DNA from: Accumulibacter phosphatis
GTDB lineage: Bacteria > Pseudomonadota > Gammaproteobacteria > Burkholderiales > Rhodocyclaceae
DNA length: 64,000 nt
Reading direction: 5' to 3'
Assembly (NCBI RefSeq): GCF_000024165.1
Contig: NC_013194.1
Coordinates: 496,001 to 560,000, forward strand
Shown piece by piece: positions 34,058 to 44,400 of the stretch (position 1 is its first letter; the number at the start of each line of letters is the position of its first letter). The translations under genes and the position numbers were made by a program. The notes beneath the pieces are model-generated. The model searched no databases and was not told the DNA's origin. It saw only the letters and a list, made by a program, of their open reading frames with translations.

Positions 34058-34374
34058 TGCGTGCTCCTCGCGGCGGGGGGTGGTCAGGCGGTTCAAGGGG
34101 AGCGGTGAGTATAGGTCAAGCGCGATCGCTCGGCGGCTGCAAGTGTGCCCTGGCGGGGCTGTCGACCCGGCATGCAGCACCGCGTGTACGGCGTTTGCCT
34201 TTTCTCGCCAGTCCGGCCGTAAGTGTTGTAAGGTTTGCCGGTGCGCAGCGACCGGACAGAGAGTGCCGGAATGCGCGCCTGACGCGCCCAGCGTCCTGGC
34301 CGCGCGGGGATCACCGGAAGCCGGAAGTTCGTGACACCCGTAACCACCACTGAACACGACTGGAGAACGCGGAA
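34058..34374. other. Divergent intergenic region between the YyaL-like gene and egtD
   Basis: 317 nt that must carry promoters for both genes. I see no gene here and no clear inverted repeat or consensus promoter. The egtD side has ctggagaacgcgg just before the proposed TTG start. Confidence 0.5.
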
Positions 34375-35310
34375 TTGCCCCCAGCTTCGCCTGTTCTTGC
34401 CGCAGAGATTACGGAAATCGCCGCCGGGCTTGGCGCGGCGCCGGCCACCATTTCCCCGAAGTATTTCTACGATGCCGCGGGCTCGGTGCTCTTTGAGCGG
34501 ATTACGCGCTTGCCGGAGTATTACCTCACGCGTACCGAGCGCGCGATCATGCAGGCCCACGGCGAGGAAATCGGCCGGCAGGTCGGCCGCGGCGCGACGG
34601 TGATCGAACTCGGCGCCGGCAACTGCGAAAAGGCGCGCCGCCTGTGCGCGCTGATCGAGCCGGGGTGCTTCGTCGCCGTCGACATCTCGGCCGACTTTCT
34701 CCACCAGGCCGTTGATGGCCTGCGCGCCGCCTTTCCGGCGCTCGACGTTCGCGCCGTGGTCACCGACCTCCTGGGCGAGCTTGCGCTGCCTGACGACATA
34801 CCGGCCGATCGGCGGCTGGTCTTCTATCCCGGTTCGTCGATCGGCAACTTCGACCCGCCGGCGGCGCTTGCCCTGTTGCGTCGCATGCGCGCTCTGCTGG
34901 GCGAGGATGGCGCGTTGCTGATCGGCGTCGATTTGGTCAAGGACGCGGCCGTGCTCGAGGCGGCCTACGATGACGCCGCCGGGGTGACCGCCGCGTTCAA
35001 CCTGAACGTCCTGACGCACCTCAACCGGCTGCTGGGCGCCGATTTCGACCTCGCGCAGTGGCGACACCGTGCCCTCTTCAACCGCGAGAGGTCGCGTATC
35101 GAGATGCATCTGGAGGCCTACGCCGACACGCTGGTGACGTGGCCGGGAGGTAGCCGGCACTTTCGCCGCGGCGAGCGCATCCACACGGAGAACAGCTACA
35201 AGTACCCCATCGCCGATTTCGCCGGTCTGCTCGAGCGTGCCGGTTTCGCCAGCCGCTCGTGCTGGACCGATTCCGGGCACGCCTTTGCAGTGCTGCTTGC
35301 CCGACCCTGA
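34375..35310 (+). CDS. egtD: L-histidine N-alpha-methyltransferase EgtD
   Basis: 311-aa SAM-dependent enzyme that trimethylates histidine to hercynine, the first step of ergothioneine synthesis. Family features are YFYDAAGSVLFERITRLPEY, YLTRTERAIM, the SAM motif VIELGAGNCEKARRL, VFYPGSSIGNFDPPAAL and LIGVDLVKD. The C-terminal ENSYKY motif is part of the histidine-binding site. The best start is a TTG at 34375 with GGAG 9 nt upstream; conserved sequence begins within the first 30 residues, so no later ATG fits. It precedes egtB by 22 nt on the same strand, forming the two-gene ergothioneine operon seen in many proteobacteria. Confidence 0.95.
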   Translation: MPPASPVLAAEITEIAAGLGAAPATISPKYFYDAAGSVLFERITRLPEYYLTRTERAIMQAHGEEIGRQVGRGATVIELGAGNCEKARRLCALIEPGCFVAVDISADFLHQAVDGLRAAFPALDVRAVVTDLLGELALPDDIPADRRLVFYPGSSIGNFDPPAALALLRRMRALLGEDGALLIGVDLVKDAAVLEAAYDDAAGVTAAFNLNVLTHLNRLLGADFDLAQWRHRALFNRERSRIEMHLEAYADTLVTWPGGSRHFRRGERIHTENSYKYPIADFAGLLERAGFASRSCWTDSGHAFAVLLARP

Positions 35311-35332
35311 AGACCTCATGGAGGCTGGCTCG

Positions 35333-36604
35333 ATGAACGCGAACGACCTCGCCGCCCGCTACCGGTTGGTGCGTGATGCCAGCCTGGCACTGACCGCCCC
35401 CCTGTCGGCAGAAGACTGCTGCGTGCAGTCGATGCCCGACGCAAGCCCGGTGAAATGGCATCTTGCCCATACCACCTGGTTTTTCGAGACCTTCGTCCTC
35501 GAGCGCTGGGAGCGCGACTTCAAACCCTTTCACGCCGCCTTCCGGGTGCTTTACAACTCGTACTACAACGCCGTCGGCGACAAGCATCCGCGGCCGCAGC
35601 GCGGGCTGTTGACGCGCCCGGAACTGGCCGGCGTTCTCGCGTATCGCGCCGACGTCGATCGCCGCGTGCAGAGCATGCTCGCCGAGAGGGCGGCGGATTC
35701 GCATCCGGATGCGGACGCGGATCTGGCGGCATTGCTCACCCTCGGCCTGCACCATGAGCAGCAGCACCAGGAGCTGATCCTGACCGACCTCAAACACCTC
35801 TTCTCCCACAATCCCCTGGCCCCGGCCTACGCGGTCAGGCCGGCGGCCGCCGAAGCCGCACCGGCGCTGAGCTGGCACGACGTTCCCGGCGGCATCGTCG
35901 AGATCGGCCATGCCGGCACCGGCTTCTGCTACGACAACGAAAAACCGCGCCATCGCGTGTTCCTCGAACCCTATCGGCTGGCGTCGCGCTTGGTCACCAA
36001 CGGCGAGTTCCTGCAGTTCATCGAGGCCGGCGGCTACGCCGATCCTGTCCATTGGCTGGCCGAGGGCTGGGACTGGCGGCTGGCGGAGAACCGCCGCCAG
36101 CCGCTGTACTGGCAGCGGCCGGAGGATTGGCAGGAATTCACCCTGGGCGGTCTCGTTCCCCTTGATCGTCAGCGGCCGGTAGTGCATGTCTCGTATTACG
36201 AGGCCGATACCTATGCGCGTTGGGCCGAGGCACGACTGCCGACGGAGGCGGAATGGGAGAACGCCGCCGCTACGCTGCCGCTTGCCGGCCATTTTGCCGG
36301 TAGGCGTGAGTTTCACCCCGCAGCTGCTGGCGCTGACGGTCTGGCGCAGTTGTTCGGCGACGCCTGGGAATGGACGCGCTCGAGCTACGAACCGTATCCC
36401 GGCTTTCGCGCCGGAGCCGGCGCCGTGGGCGAGTACAACGGCAAGTTCATGGTCAATCAATACGTCCTCAGAGGGGGTTCGTGCGTCACGCCTGACGCGC
36501 ACGTGCGCGCCAGCTACCGCAACTTCTTCCCGGCATCGGCGTGTTGGCAATTCTCGGGCATCCGCCTCGCCCGCGACGTCGAGCAGGCTGGCAGCAGCGG
36601 CTAA
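35333..36604 (+). CDS. egtB: Ergothioneine sulfoxide synthase EgtB
   Basis: 423-aa non-heme iron enzyme that joins hercynine to a thiol donor with oxygen to form the sulfoxide. The N-terminal DinB-like domain supplies iron ligands in WHLAHTTWFFE and LHHEQQHQELILTD; the C-terminal formylglycine-generating-enzyme-like domain has LPTEAEWE, LFGDAWEWTRS, VLRGGSC and SGIRLARD. Start: the ATG at 35333 with GGAGG 8 nt upstream rather than the ATG at 35318. No egtA (gamma-glutamylcysteine ligase) or egtC lies nearby, so the thiol donor (cysteine or gamma-glutamylcysteine) is open, and the C-S lyase (egtE) is not seen in the window. Confidence 0.95.
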   Translation: MNANDLAARYRLVRDASLALTAPLSAEDCCVQSMPDASPVKWHLAHTTWFFETFVLERWERDFKPFHAAFRVLYNSYYNAVGDKHPRPQRGLLTRPELAGVLAYRADVDRRVQSMLAERAADSHPDADADLAALLTLGLHHEQQHQELILTDLKHLFSHNPLAPAYAVRPAAAEAAPALSWHDVPGGIVEIGHAGTGFCYDNEKPRHRVFLEPYRLASRLVTNGEFLQFIEAGGYADPVHWLAEGWDWRLAENRRQPLYWQRPEDWQEFTLGGLVPLDRQRPVVHVSYYEADTYARWAEARLPTEAEWENAAATLPLAGHFAGRREFHPAAAGADGLAQLFGDAWEWTRSSYEPYPGFRAGAGAVGEYNGKFMVNQYVLRGGSCVTPDAHVRASYRNFFPASACWQFSGIRLARDVEQAGSSG

Positions 36605-36676
36605 GAAACAGCGGCTAAGAACATGGCCGGACGTGCTGTTCGAGGGCCAGCAGTAACGCGGCTTGACGCAGCATTT

Positions 36677-36705
36677 TTGGCAGTGATACTGTTTATTTGT
36701 ACAGT
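36677..36705 (+). promoter_or_regulatory. Promoter with embedded LexA box and no obvious target
   Basis: TTGGCA (36677-36682) and TACAGT (36700-36705) are separated by 17 nt, a good sigma70 arrangement pointing right. The -10 box is part of the LexA-type palindrome. It lies 73 nt after the egtB stop codon. Confidence 0.6.
36688..36705. promoter_or_regulatory. LexA (SOS) box
   Basis: The palindrome ACTGTTTATTTGTACAGT satisfies CTGT-N8-ACAG exactly, with an AT-rich core, as in classical gamma/betaproteobacterial SOS operators (consensus CTGTATATATATACAG). It overlaps the -10 box and spacer of a promoter, the standard repression geometry. Confidence 0.72.
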
Positions 36706-36728
36706 TTTGTGTGGATCTTGGGGGAGGC

Positions 36729-36747
36729 GGGGCGCCCCGGGCGCCCC
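36729..36747. repeat. Perfect GC-only inverted repeat after the SOS promoter
   Basis: GGGGCGCCC and GGGCGCCCC flank a single C, giving a perfect 9-bp inverted repeat about 24 nt downstream of the LexA-box -10. In RNA it would form a very stable structure near the 5' end. There is no T-run after it. Confidence 0.7.
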
Positions 36748-37603
36748 TGCACGCGACGTTCTTGCTACCGCCGTGTCGGTCTCGTCGCGGCCTGACGAGG
36801 TCGGCGAGAACATCCGTGGCACGGGTCCGCGCTATGACTCACTCTCGCGCGTGGGTTCCCCTGTGGTGAGCGGGTCGACAAGATGTCCGCGCACCGTTGC
36901 TCAGGCAGCACGGCAAGGGCGGACCGGTTCGCCGCTTGCGCATCAACGCATGCAGGGCAGGGCTCTCGCCAAGGGAGCGACAAGCTTGCTTGAGGGGGAA
37001 ACGGATGGGCCTCGAGTTCCTTGAATCGATACTCGGCTTTGTGTTGCCGGCCATGTGCGTTGACCGGGTCGCCCGCGCCGGATCGCCTTCTACTGCATCG
37101 GCTGCACTTCCTGTTCGTCCTGCTCTTCTTGCCTTTCCCGCCGGGCCGGCAGTGCGTCAGCCGGGGCGGCTGACCACGGCGACCCGGGTTATGCTCCCGG
37201 TGCTGGCGGCAGCAAGCAGGCCGCCAGCGGAAACATCTTCGCCAGACGCGAAACCTGTCAGGTTGCGGATGCCGGTTGCGTGGACGGCACCTGTGTTCAT
37301 CGGGGATGTGGTAGCGGGTCAGCCAGAATGGGAAAGATCGTCGACGGTGGTCTCGCCACGATGCAACGCGAGTTGCCAAACATGATCGCCGCGTTCCGTG
37401 CCTCGCGCCCGCAGGCCATCAGGCCAGGCGACCTGGAGGGCCAGCTCGCCAGCGAGGGTGGCCAAACCGCCTGTCACAACGGCGCTACCGACGGTGCGCG
37501 CGTCGTCCTTCGCGGCGACCAGAACGACAGCGTTTGCTGGGGAAACCTGCAACGACGTCTCTTACGGACAAGCGGGCAACGCTCGACAATGGAGGCAAAC
37601 GGC
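36748..37603 (+). other. Unassigned region with a Cys-rich open frame
   Basis: No gene is secure here. One plus-strand frame is open from 37064 directly into the exported-protein gene at 37604. It begins with a Cys-rich run (FYCIGCTSCSSCSSC), continues to an ETCQVADAGCVDGTCVHRGC segment and has GC-rich third positions, but it lacks a plausible start and follows an in-frame TGA at 37061. It could be a decayed or frameshifted gene, or an upstream extension of the next gene from a start I cannot see. Confidence 0.35.
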
Positions 37604-38455
37604 ATGACCGGACCATGTTGCCAACGGCTATTCGTCGCCTTGCTGGCGGCAAGCTCGGCTCTGCCGCTCTACGCCTACGACCCGCTCAACCGCGTCGAGT
37701 ACCTGGCGAAGATCAAGGAAGCCAAGGCGTACTACGACGAGAAATGCGAGAAGGTCGCGGGCATCCGTATCCACAGGACGGTGCCGGACATCGAGGGGCT
37801 GTTGCTGCTGAAAATCCGCCCCGAACGCCGCAGCCGCGAACTCGCCGATCCGATGTGGCCGGGGGCGGCGTTTGGGCGGGAGGCCACGGGAGACTCTTAC
37901 ATCACATCCTTCCTTGGCTACGAATACCGTGCTTCAAAAAATGGAGAAATGTCGCCGTGGCGCGGCTACATTGGCACAACGCGTAACCCCGGCGGCCTGC
38001 CAGGCTACCGCTGGGTCGAGGTGATCGATGAGAAGGATGGGCAGCGGTATCGGTATAGTGGCTCGGTGAAAGCGGCGGGAAAGAAGAATCCCGATGCCTA
38101 TCGGGCGGAATTGGAAAACGACCCCGCGTACGACATGAACACTTACCGCTGGTCGCTGGACAAGATCCCCTCCCCAAGCAAGACCTCGCCCCGCTACGCG
38201 GTCACCTTCGAGGACCACGTGATTCCTGACGAGCGGGCGCTGTGGGTCGCGAGCAGCACGGTCAAAGTGCTCGACTTAAAGACCCATGAGGTGCTGGGCG
38301 AGATGACCCGCTACGCCATCAGCTACATCCACGCTCCGCATCATTCGATGCCGTGGTTGAACCATTCGATCTGCCCAACAATGCAAATGACAGGCGATCT
38401 TGATAGCTCTCGAAAATTCGTTGACCAGATTCTGATTCCGATGAAGGAGAAGTGA
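37604..38455 (+). CDS. Exported protein encoded directly upstream of the RTX protein, unknown family
   Basis: 283 aa from the ATG at 37604, with GGAGG 8 nt upstream; an ATG at 37589 is possible. The signal peptide CCQRLFVALLAASSALPLYA is followed by a soluble domain with strand-like segments (YRWVEVIDEKDGQRYRYSG, YRWSLDKIPSPSKTSPRYAV, DERALWVASSTVKVLDLKTH). A Cys near the mature N-terminus (EKCEKVAGIRI) and one near the C-terminus (NHSICPTMQM) could pair. Its stop lies 2 nt before the RTX start and its last codons provide the RTX ribosome site, so expression is coupled. A chaperone, immunity-type or cargo-partner role is conceivable but unproven. Confidence 0.78.
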   Translation: MTGPCCQRLFVALLAASSALPLYAYDPLNRVEYLAKIKEAKAYYDEKCEKVAGIRIHRTVPDIEGLLLLKIRPERRSRELADPMWPGAAFGREATGDSYITSFLGYEYRASKNGEMSPWRGYIGTTRNPGGLPGYRWVEVIDEKDGQRYRYSGSVKAAGKKNPDAYRAELENDPAYDMNTYRWSLDKIPSPSKTSPRYAVTFEDHVIPDERALWVASSTVKVLDLKTHEVLGEMTRYAISYIHAPHHSMPWLNHSICPTMQMTGDLDSSRKFVDQILIPMKEK

Positions 38456-38457
38456 TC

Positions 38458-41400
38458 ATGGCTGCACCGACTCCTGCCGAAATGCTCAAGTACGCCAACC
38501 TGCAATTGGCCGCCGAGGCGCTGTACGACTTTAGAGCCAAATTGACTCCCAGCCAGACTCCTGGGGACCTCATATCCACAGAGGGACACTATTTTGATGC
38601 AATACGTCCGGACATCCTCACCACCGGCAACGAACACGCCAGCAGATTCGCTCCGACCGAAGCGGAGAAGTTCGTCAAAGACTGGATCGTCATTGACCAC
38701 CTTTCGAACACGACCACGGGTTTCAGCGGCACGTTGTTCTACAACGAAGCCGAAAAGCAATACGTCCTCAGCATCCGCAGCACCGAATTCATCGACGACA
38801 CGCTGCGCGACAGCGTGGCGACCAACGCCATGGAGATCAAGGAATTCGGCTGGGCGTTCGGCCAGATCAGCGACATGGAAGCGTGGTACGCCCAATTGAC
38901 CAAGCCGGGCGGCCCGCTGGAAGGAAAGCACTTCTCCGTCACCGGCTACAGCCTCGGCGGCCATCTCGCCACCGCCTTCAACCTGCTGCGCCATGAGGAC
39001 GGCAGCGCCGGCAACGTCGATCGGGTCGTCACCTTCAACGGCGCCGGCGTCGGCCAGGTCGGCTTCCCGCTCAGTCAGGTCATCAACGACTTCAACGCCC
39101 TGCGCGCCGCTCCGGAGAGCATTGCCGCCCGCTTCAGCGACGCTGGCCTGGGCACACTCTACCAAACGCTGCGCGAGCGCCTGTCCGACGGCCATTCACC
39201 GACGGCGGACGATTACGCCCTGCTCCACACCGTCTCCGCGGCGGCGACCGACGACGTTGGCCTCGCGCGCTTCGCGAGCGAACGCAAACAGCTGAGCCTC
39301 GCCCTCGATCGTCTCAAGAACATCAAGCAGGCCGTCACCTTGCTCGCCGAAGTCACCGACACGAAAGACGGCCAGCCGGCGGCCATCCCGGAGCGCGTCG
39401 TCGCCCAGGCCCGCTTCGAGTACCAGATGGCCCTGCTCGTGGCGCAGGAATTCAAGACTACCGCCAAAGCGCTGCTGCCTGCCGCGATCAACATCGTTCT
39501 CGGCAAGTCCGATGGCGCACCCCGACTCGACAATCAGTTCGACGTCGTCGGTCGCGAGACCACCACCCTGGTGACGGCCATGGTCGCCGACTCGCAATGG
39601 CACCATGGCGCCAACGTCGACGTTTTCATCGAAGATCAACCGCTGGTTCGCGGCACCATCCGCAAAGCGGCGGCCGGCGTCTATTGGGACACCGGCGCCC
39701 TGATGCCGATCAACAACTACACCCAGAACGACTTCGGCGACACCCACAGCATCGTCCTGCTCATCGACAGCCTCAGCGTCCAGCATCTGCTCCAGACCCT
39801 CGCGCCGACGGCCACGCAAGCGGACATCGAAACCCTGTTCAAGGCCGCCTCGGTGGTCAAAGCCGAATCGACCACCGGAACCCAGGGACGAGCCGAAGGC
39901 GACGGCCTCGAAACCCTCCTCGACAGCTTGCTGCGCGTCTTCACTCACGACGACCCCGAGCTGCGCCAGGGCAAGGCCAAGAACGGCAACGGCCTGCTCA
40001 CCGGTGGCACCTGGGCGGACGAAAGCCTGCGCGAGACCTTCTACGACAAGCTCAAGGCGCTTGGCGACAGCCCGGCCTTCAAGGAGGCCAAAGGCAAGCT
40101 CACCCTGACCCTTCCTGGCCGCGACCTGGCCACCGCCGCCCGATCCGACTTCGCCGCCTTCCTCACCCTGCACACCGGCTCGTCGTTCGCGCTGAAAGCC
40201 GTTCCCGGGCAGGAGAGCACCCTCGAAGCCGCGCTCAAAGCCCAGTGGACCGCCGAATACACCGCCTGGAAAGCCGATCAGGACCTCACCCCCGAACAGC
40301 GGGCGAACCTCGAAGGCACCTATACCGACCGCTACCTCGCTGACCGCGCCGCCTTCCTGGCGCGCCTCGCCCAAGCGCGGCTGGCCAACACCGGCGAAGG
40401 CCAGGCATTGCGCGTAACGACCCTCGATACTGGCCTGCGCCACTTCAAAGATGAAGCCAGTGGCCTCTCGCTGCAAGAAGTCCATGCGCTGACCGGCGCC
40501 GCTGCGCGAGCGCGCGTCGTCTTCGGCGGCGACGGCAACGACAGCGTTGTTGGGGAAACCGGCGAGGACGCTTTCTACGGCGGCGCCGGCAGCGATCAGC
40601 TGGATGGTGGGGCTGGCGATGACATCCTCGAAGGCAACGCCGACGCCGACGAACTCCGCGGTGGCGCCGGCCGCGACACCCTGCTCGGCGGCCAGGGCAA
40701 CGACCGCCTCGAGGGCGGCGACAACAACGACACGCTGGTTGGCGGCCAGGGCGACGACACGCTGGTGGGCGGGGACGGCGAAGACACCTACGTCATCAAC
40801 ACCGGCGATGGCAACGATCACATCGTCGACACCGGCATGAACTTCATCAAGTACAACGGCCGCCTCGTAACCGGACTGTTCCTGAAGAGCACCGATTCGG
40901 ACGACTACACTTTCGCCGGCGACGATGGCTTCGTGATGAGGTTTCACTCCCCCGGCGTGTTGACCCTCGACGACACCACGTCGCTTACCTTCGACAACTA
41001 CACCAGCGCGGAAGCCTTTGCGGCAAGCAACTTCGGGATCCGCCTCGCGCAAGCTCCGGACGCTTCCCGAGTCACGCGAACCATCGTTGGCGACCTCCGA
41101 CTGATCGACCTTCACCACGACGACCTGTTCAACTATGTCGGCGACCCCTCGGCGCCCGCGCCTGGCGCCACCGACTTGATGCACAACAGCCCGGGCAACG
41201 ACCGCATCATTCTCGGCGATGGCTTCAACATGGCCCTGGCGGTACCGGATGCCGCAGGCTATACGCAGAACTACATGACCCAACGCTCTGGTGACGACTG
41301 GATCAGTGGTGGGATGAATGTCGATTTCGTTGCCGGTGGCACCGGGCGCGACTACATCGAAGGGGGCGCCGGCGGCGACGATCTGCTGGCCGGCGGCGAT

Positions 41401-44400
41401 GCCGACGATGTCATCTTCGGCGATCTGGCCGCCACCCTTGCCGTGCAGATCAGGGAAGCCGGAAACAACGAGCCAGGCGACCTCGTCTCGGGCCAGGGTG
41501 GCAATGATGCCTTGTACGGTTCCTCCAGTTCGGACCTCATTTACGGTGGAGCGGGAGACGATTTTCTCGGGGGCCTGGGAGGCGACGATTTCCTGCTTGG
41601 CGATGTTGACTTCTTTCTCTACGGCGTCTGGGATGTCAGGCGCGACGGCCTGAACTTCATCTTCGATTTCACACAAATCCTGTCCAGCTCCCGTGGCGAT
41701 CAATACCAAGAAGGGCCCGCCGGTAGCGGCAACGACGTCATCATGGGCGACAAGGGTAACGACGCCGCCTGGGGTGGTGCCGGCAACGACTATATCGACG
41801 GCGGCAGCGATAACGACACCTTGCGGGGCGGCGACGGCAACGACCGGCTGAAGGGCGGTGACGGGGAGGACTTTCTGAGTGGAGGCGCCGACGACGATAC
41901 TCTCGAAGGCGATGCCGGCAACGACACCTTGATCGGCGACGGCGGTGGCGACGAACTGCATGGCGCAGCCGGCAACGACGAACTGCATGGCGATACCGGC
42001 GACGCACTGGTTACCGAACAAGGCGACGACCGACTCTTCGGGGATGCCGGCGACGACTACATGCGCGGCTATGGCGGCAATGACACCCTCGACGGCGGCG
42101 CCGGTCACGACGACCTCAGCGGCGGGGGCAATGATGACGTTCTTGACGGCGGCGAGGGCAACGACACGCTCTTCGGGGACGACGGTCTGGACACCCTGCT
42201 TGGCGGCACCGGCACAGACTACCTGGACAGTGGTGCCGACGACGATCTCCTTGACGGCGGCAGCGGCAACGACGCTCTGCGCGGAGGCGACGGCGACGAC
42301 CTTCTCGACGGCGGCAGCGGCAGCGACGGCCTGCGCGGAGGCGACGGAGCCGACACGCTGATCGGCGGCACCGACACCGACTACCTGGAAGGTGGCGCCG
42401 GCGATGACATCTATCTCTTCGCCGCCGGCGACAGCCCGCGCGATGCGGACGGCTTCGTCGAATACGTCGTCGATGCCGAGGGCGACAACACCATCGTCTT
42501 CAGCAATGCCACGCCAACCGACCTGCGCATCGCCAACTCCGGCGGTTCGCTCCTCATCACCTACGGCACCAACGATCAATTGCTGATCAAGGACGGCCTG
42601 GCGGGCAGCATTGGCCACTACCGGTTCGCCAACGGCGAAACCCTCAGCTACAGCGAACTCATCGGCCGCCTCGTCGACACGCCGATGGGCGCGGCCAGCG
42701 GTGGGCGGAGCTTCTGGTTCGGCGGCAGCCTCGACGACTACCTCGTCGCCACCGACGGCCACACCACGTTCTCGGGCGGCCGGGGCGACGATACCCTCAT
42801 CGGCTACGGCGGCCGCAACACCTATCTCTACAGCCGCGGCGACGGCACCGACCGGATCATCGACACCAGCACCAAGACCGATGCCGACGGCACTGCCCTC
42901 CCCAACACCCTGCGCTTCGGCGCCGGCATCACCGCGGACGACATCCGGCTGGCGATCGGCTCGCTCAAGATCCTGGTCGGCAGCAACCCCGACGACGCCA
43001 TCCACATCGACGGATTCGACCCCGACGACGCCCTCGGCACCAAGAAGCCGCCGGCGATCGACCGTTTCGAGTTCGCCGACGGCACGGCGCTGAGCTACGG
43101 CGAGCTGCTCGCCAGAGGCTTCGACCTCACCGGCACGACCGGCAACGACACGCTGACCGGCACCAGCGTCAACGACCGCCTCGACGGCGGCGCCGGCAAC
43201 GACAGCCTGCGTGGCGGTGCCGGTTCCGATACCTATTTCTGGGGGCTCGACAGTGGCAACGACACAATCGACAACAGCGACTCCTCGCTCGACACCGACC
43301 GCCTGATCATCGGCAACGGCCTGCTTGCGGACGATCTGATTTTCGCACGCAGCCACGACGACCTCGTCATCCGCGTGCGGACGAGCGGCGAACACGTTCT
43401 CGTCCTCCGGCACTTCGCGGGCGCACCGATCGACCGCGTCCGCTTCGCTGACGGCAGCGAGTGGAACGGCGCCGAGATCGCCACACACTTGAGTACCGAA
43501 CTCAGCGAAGGCGCCGACATATACACCGCCACCCTGGCCTCCGACACGATCGACGCACTGGGTGGTGACGACCTCGTAGACGGTCTGGCCGGCGACGACG
43601 TGATCACCGGTGGGCGTGGCAACGACACGCTGCGGGGTGGGGCGGGTAGCGACCACTATCGTTTCGCCGTCGGCGACGGCAGCGATCTCATTGTCGACGA
43701 TGACGTCACCGCCGACCACGCCGACGTCGTCGAGTTCTTGGATGTCGCTTCCTCGGTAGTCACCGTCACGCGTCCGCATAACGGCAATGACCTGGTATTG
43801 GCCTACGGCGGTTCGGATCGGCTGACGATTCAAGCGTATTTTGCCGGTGCCAGCCACCAGATCGAGGAGTTTCGCTTCGCCGACAGCGTGCGCTGGAACG
43901 TGGGCGACCTCCAGGAGCGCGTACTCGTTACCGGTACTGCCGGCAAGGACGTGATCAACGGTCAGGCGGGGACCGACAACCGTCTTTACGGCTTCGACGG
44001 CGACGACAGCCTCAATGGCGCGGAAGTGGCCGATACGTTGGCCGGCGGTCGCGGCAACGACCGGCTGGCTGGCGGATTCGGTGCCGACATCTACCTCTTT
44101 GCCAACGGCGACGGCGCCGATGTGATCAACGAAACCAACGACACGAACGGTACCGTCGATACCCTGCGCCTGACCGACCTCGCTGCCGCCGCAGTCAGCG
44201 AACTCGCGCGCGTCGGTAGCGACCTGATCGTCAGGCTCGGCGGCAGCGATCAAGTGACCGTCAGACAGCAATACAACGCGGCAACATCCGCCGGCATCGA
44301 GCAGATCACTTTCGCCGATGGTCTCACGTGGACCGCTGACGACATCAAGGCACGCCTGTCGACGCTCGGCACGTCAGCGGCGGACTCACTGACCGGCTTT

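Noticed and set aside
36765..37379. Minus-strand open frame of 204 codons in the gap before the RTX unit
   Set aside because: Arg/Pro/His-rich with no domain, no ribosome site and no conserved pattern; the plus-strand frame there is at least compositionally gene-like.
39196..44271. Very long minus-strand open frame (about 1690 codons) antisense to the RTX gene, and a similar one at 46306-48048
   Set aside because: It mirrors the nonapeptide repeats of the RTX gene; GC-rich repeated codons leave the antisense frame free of stops. Its product has no recognisable domain, whereas the plus strand encodes clear RTX motifs.
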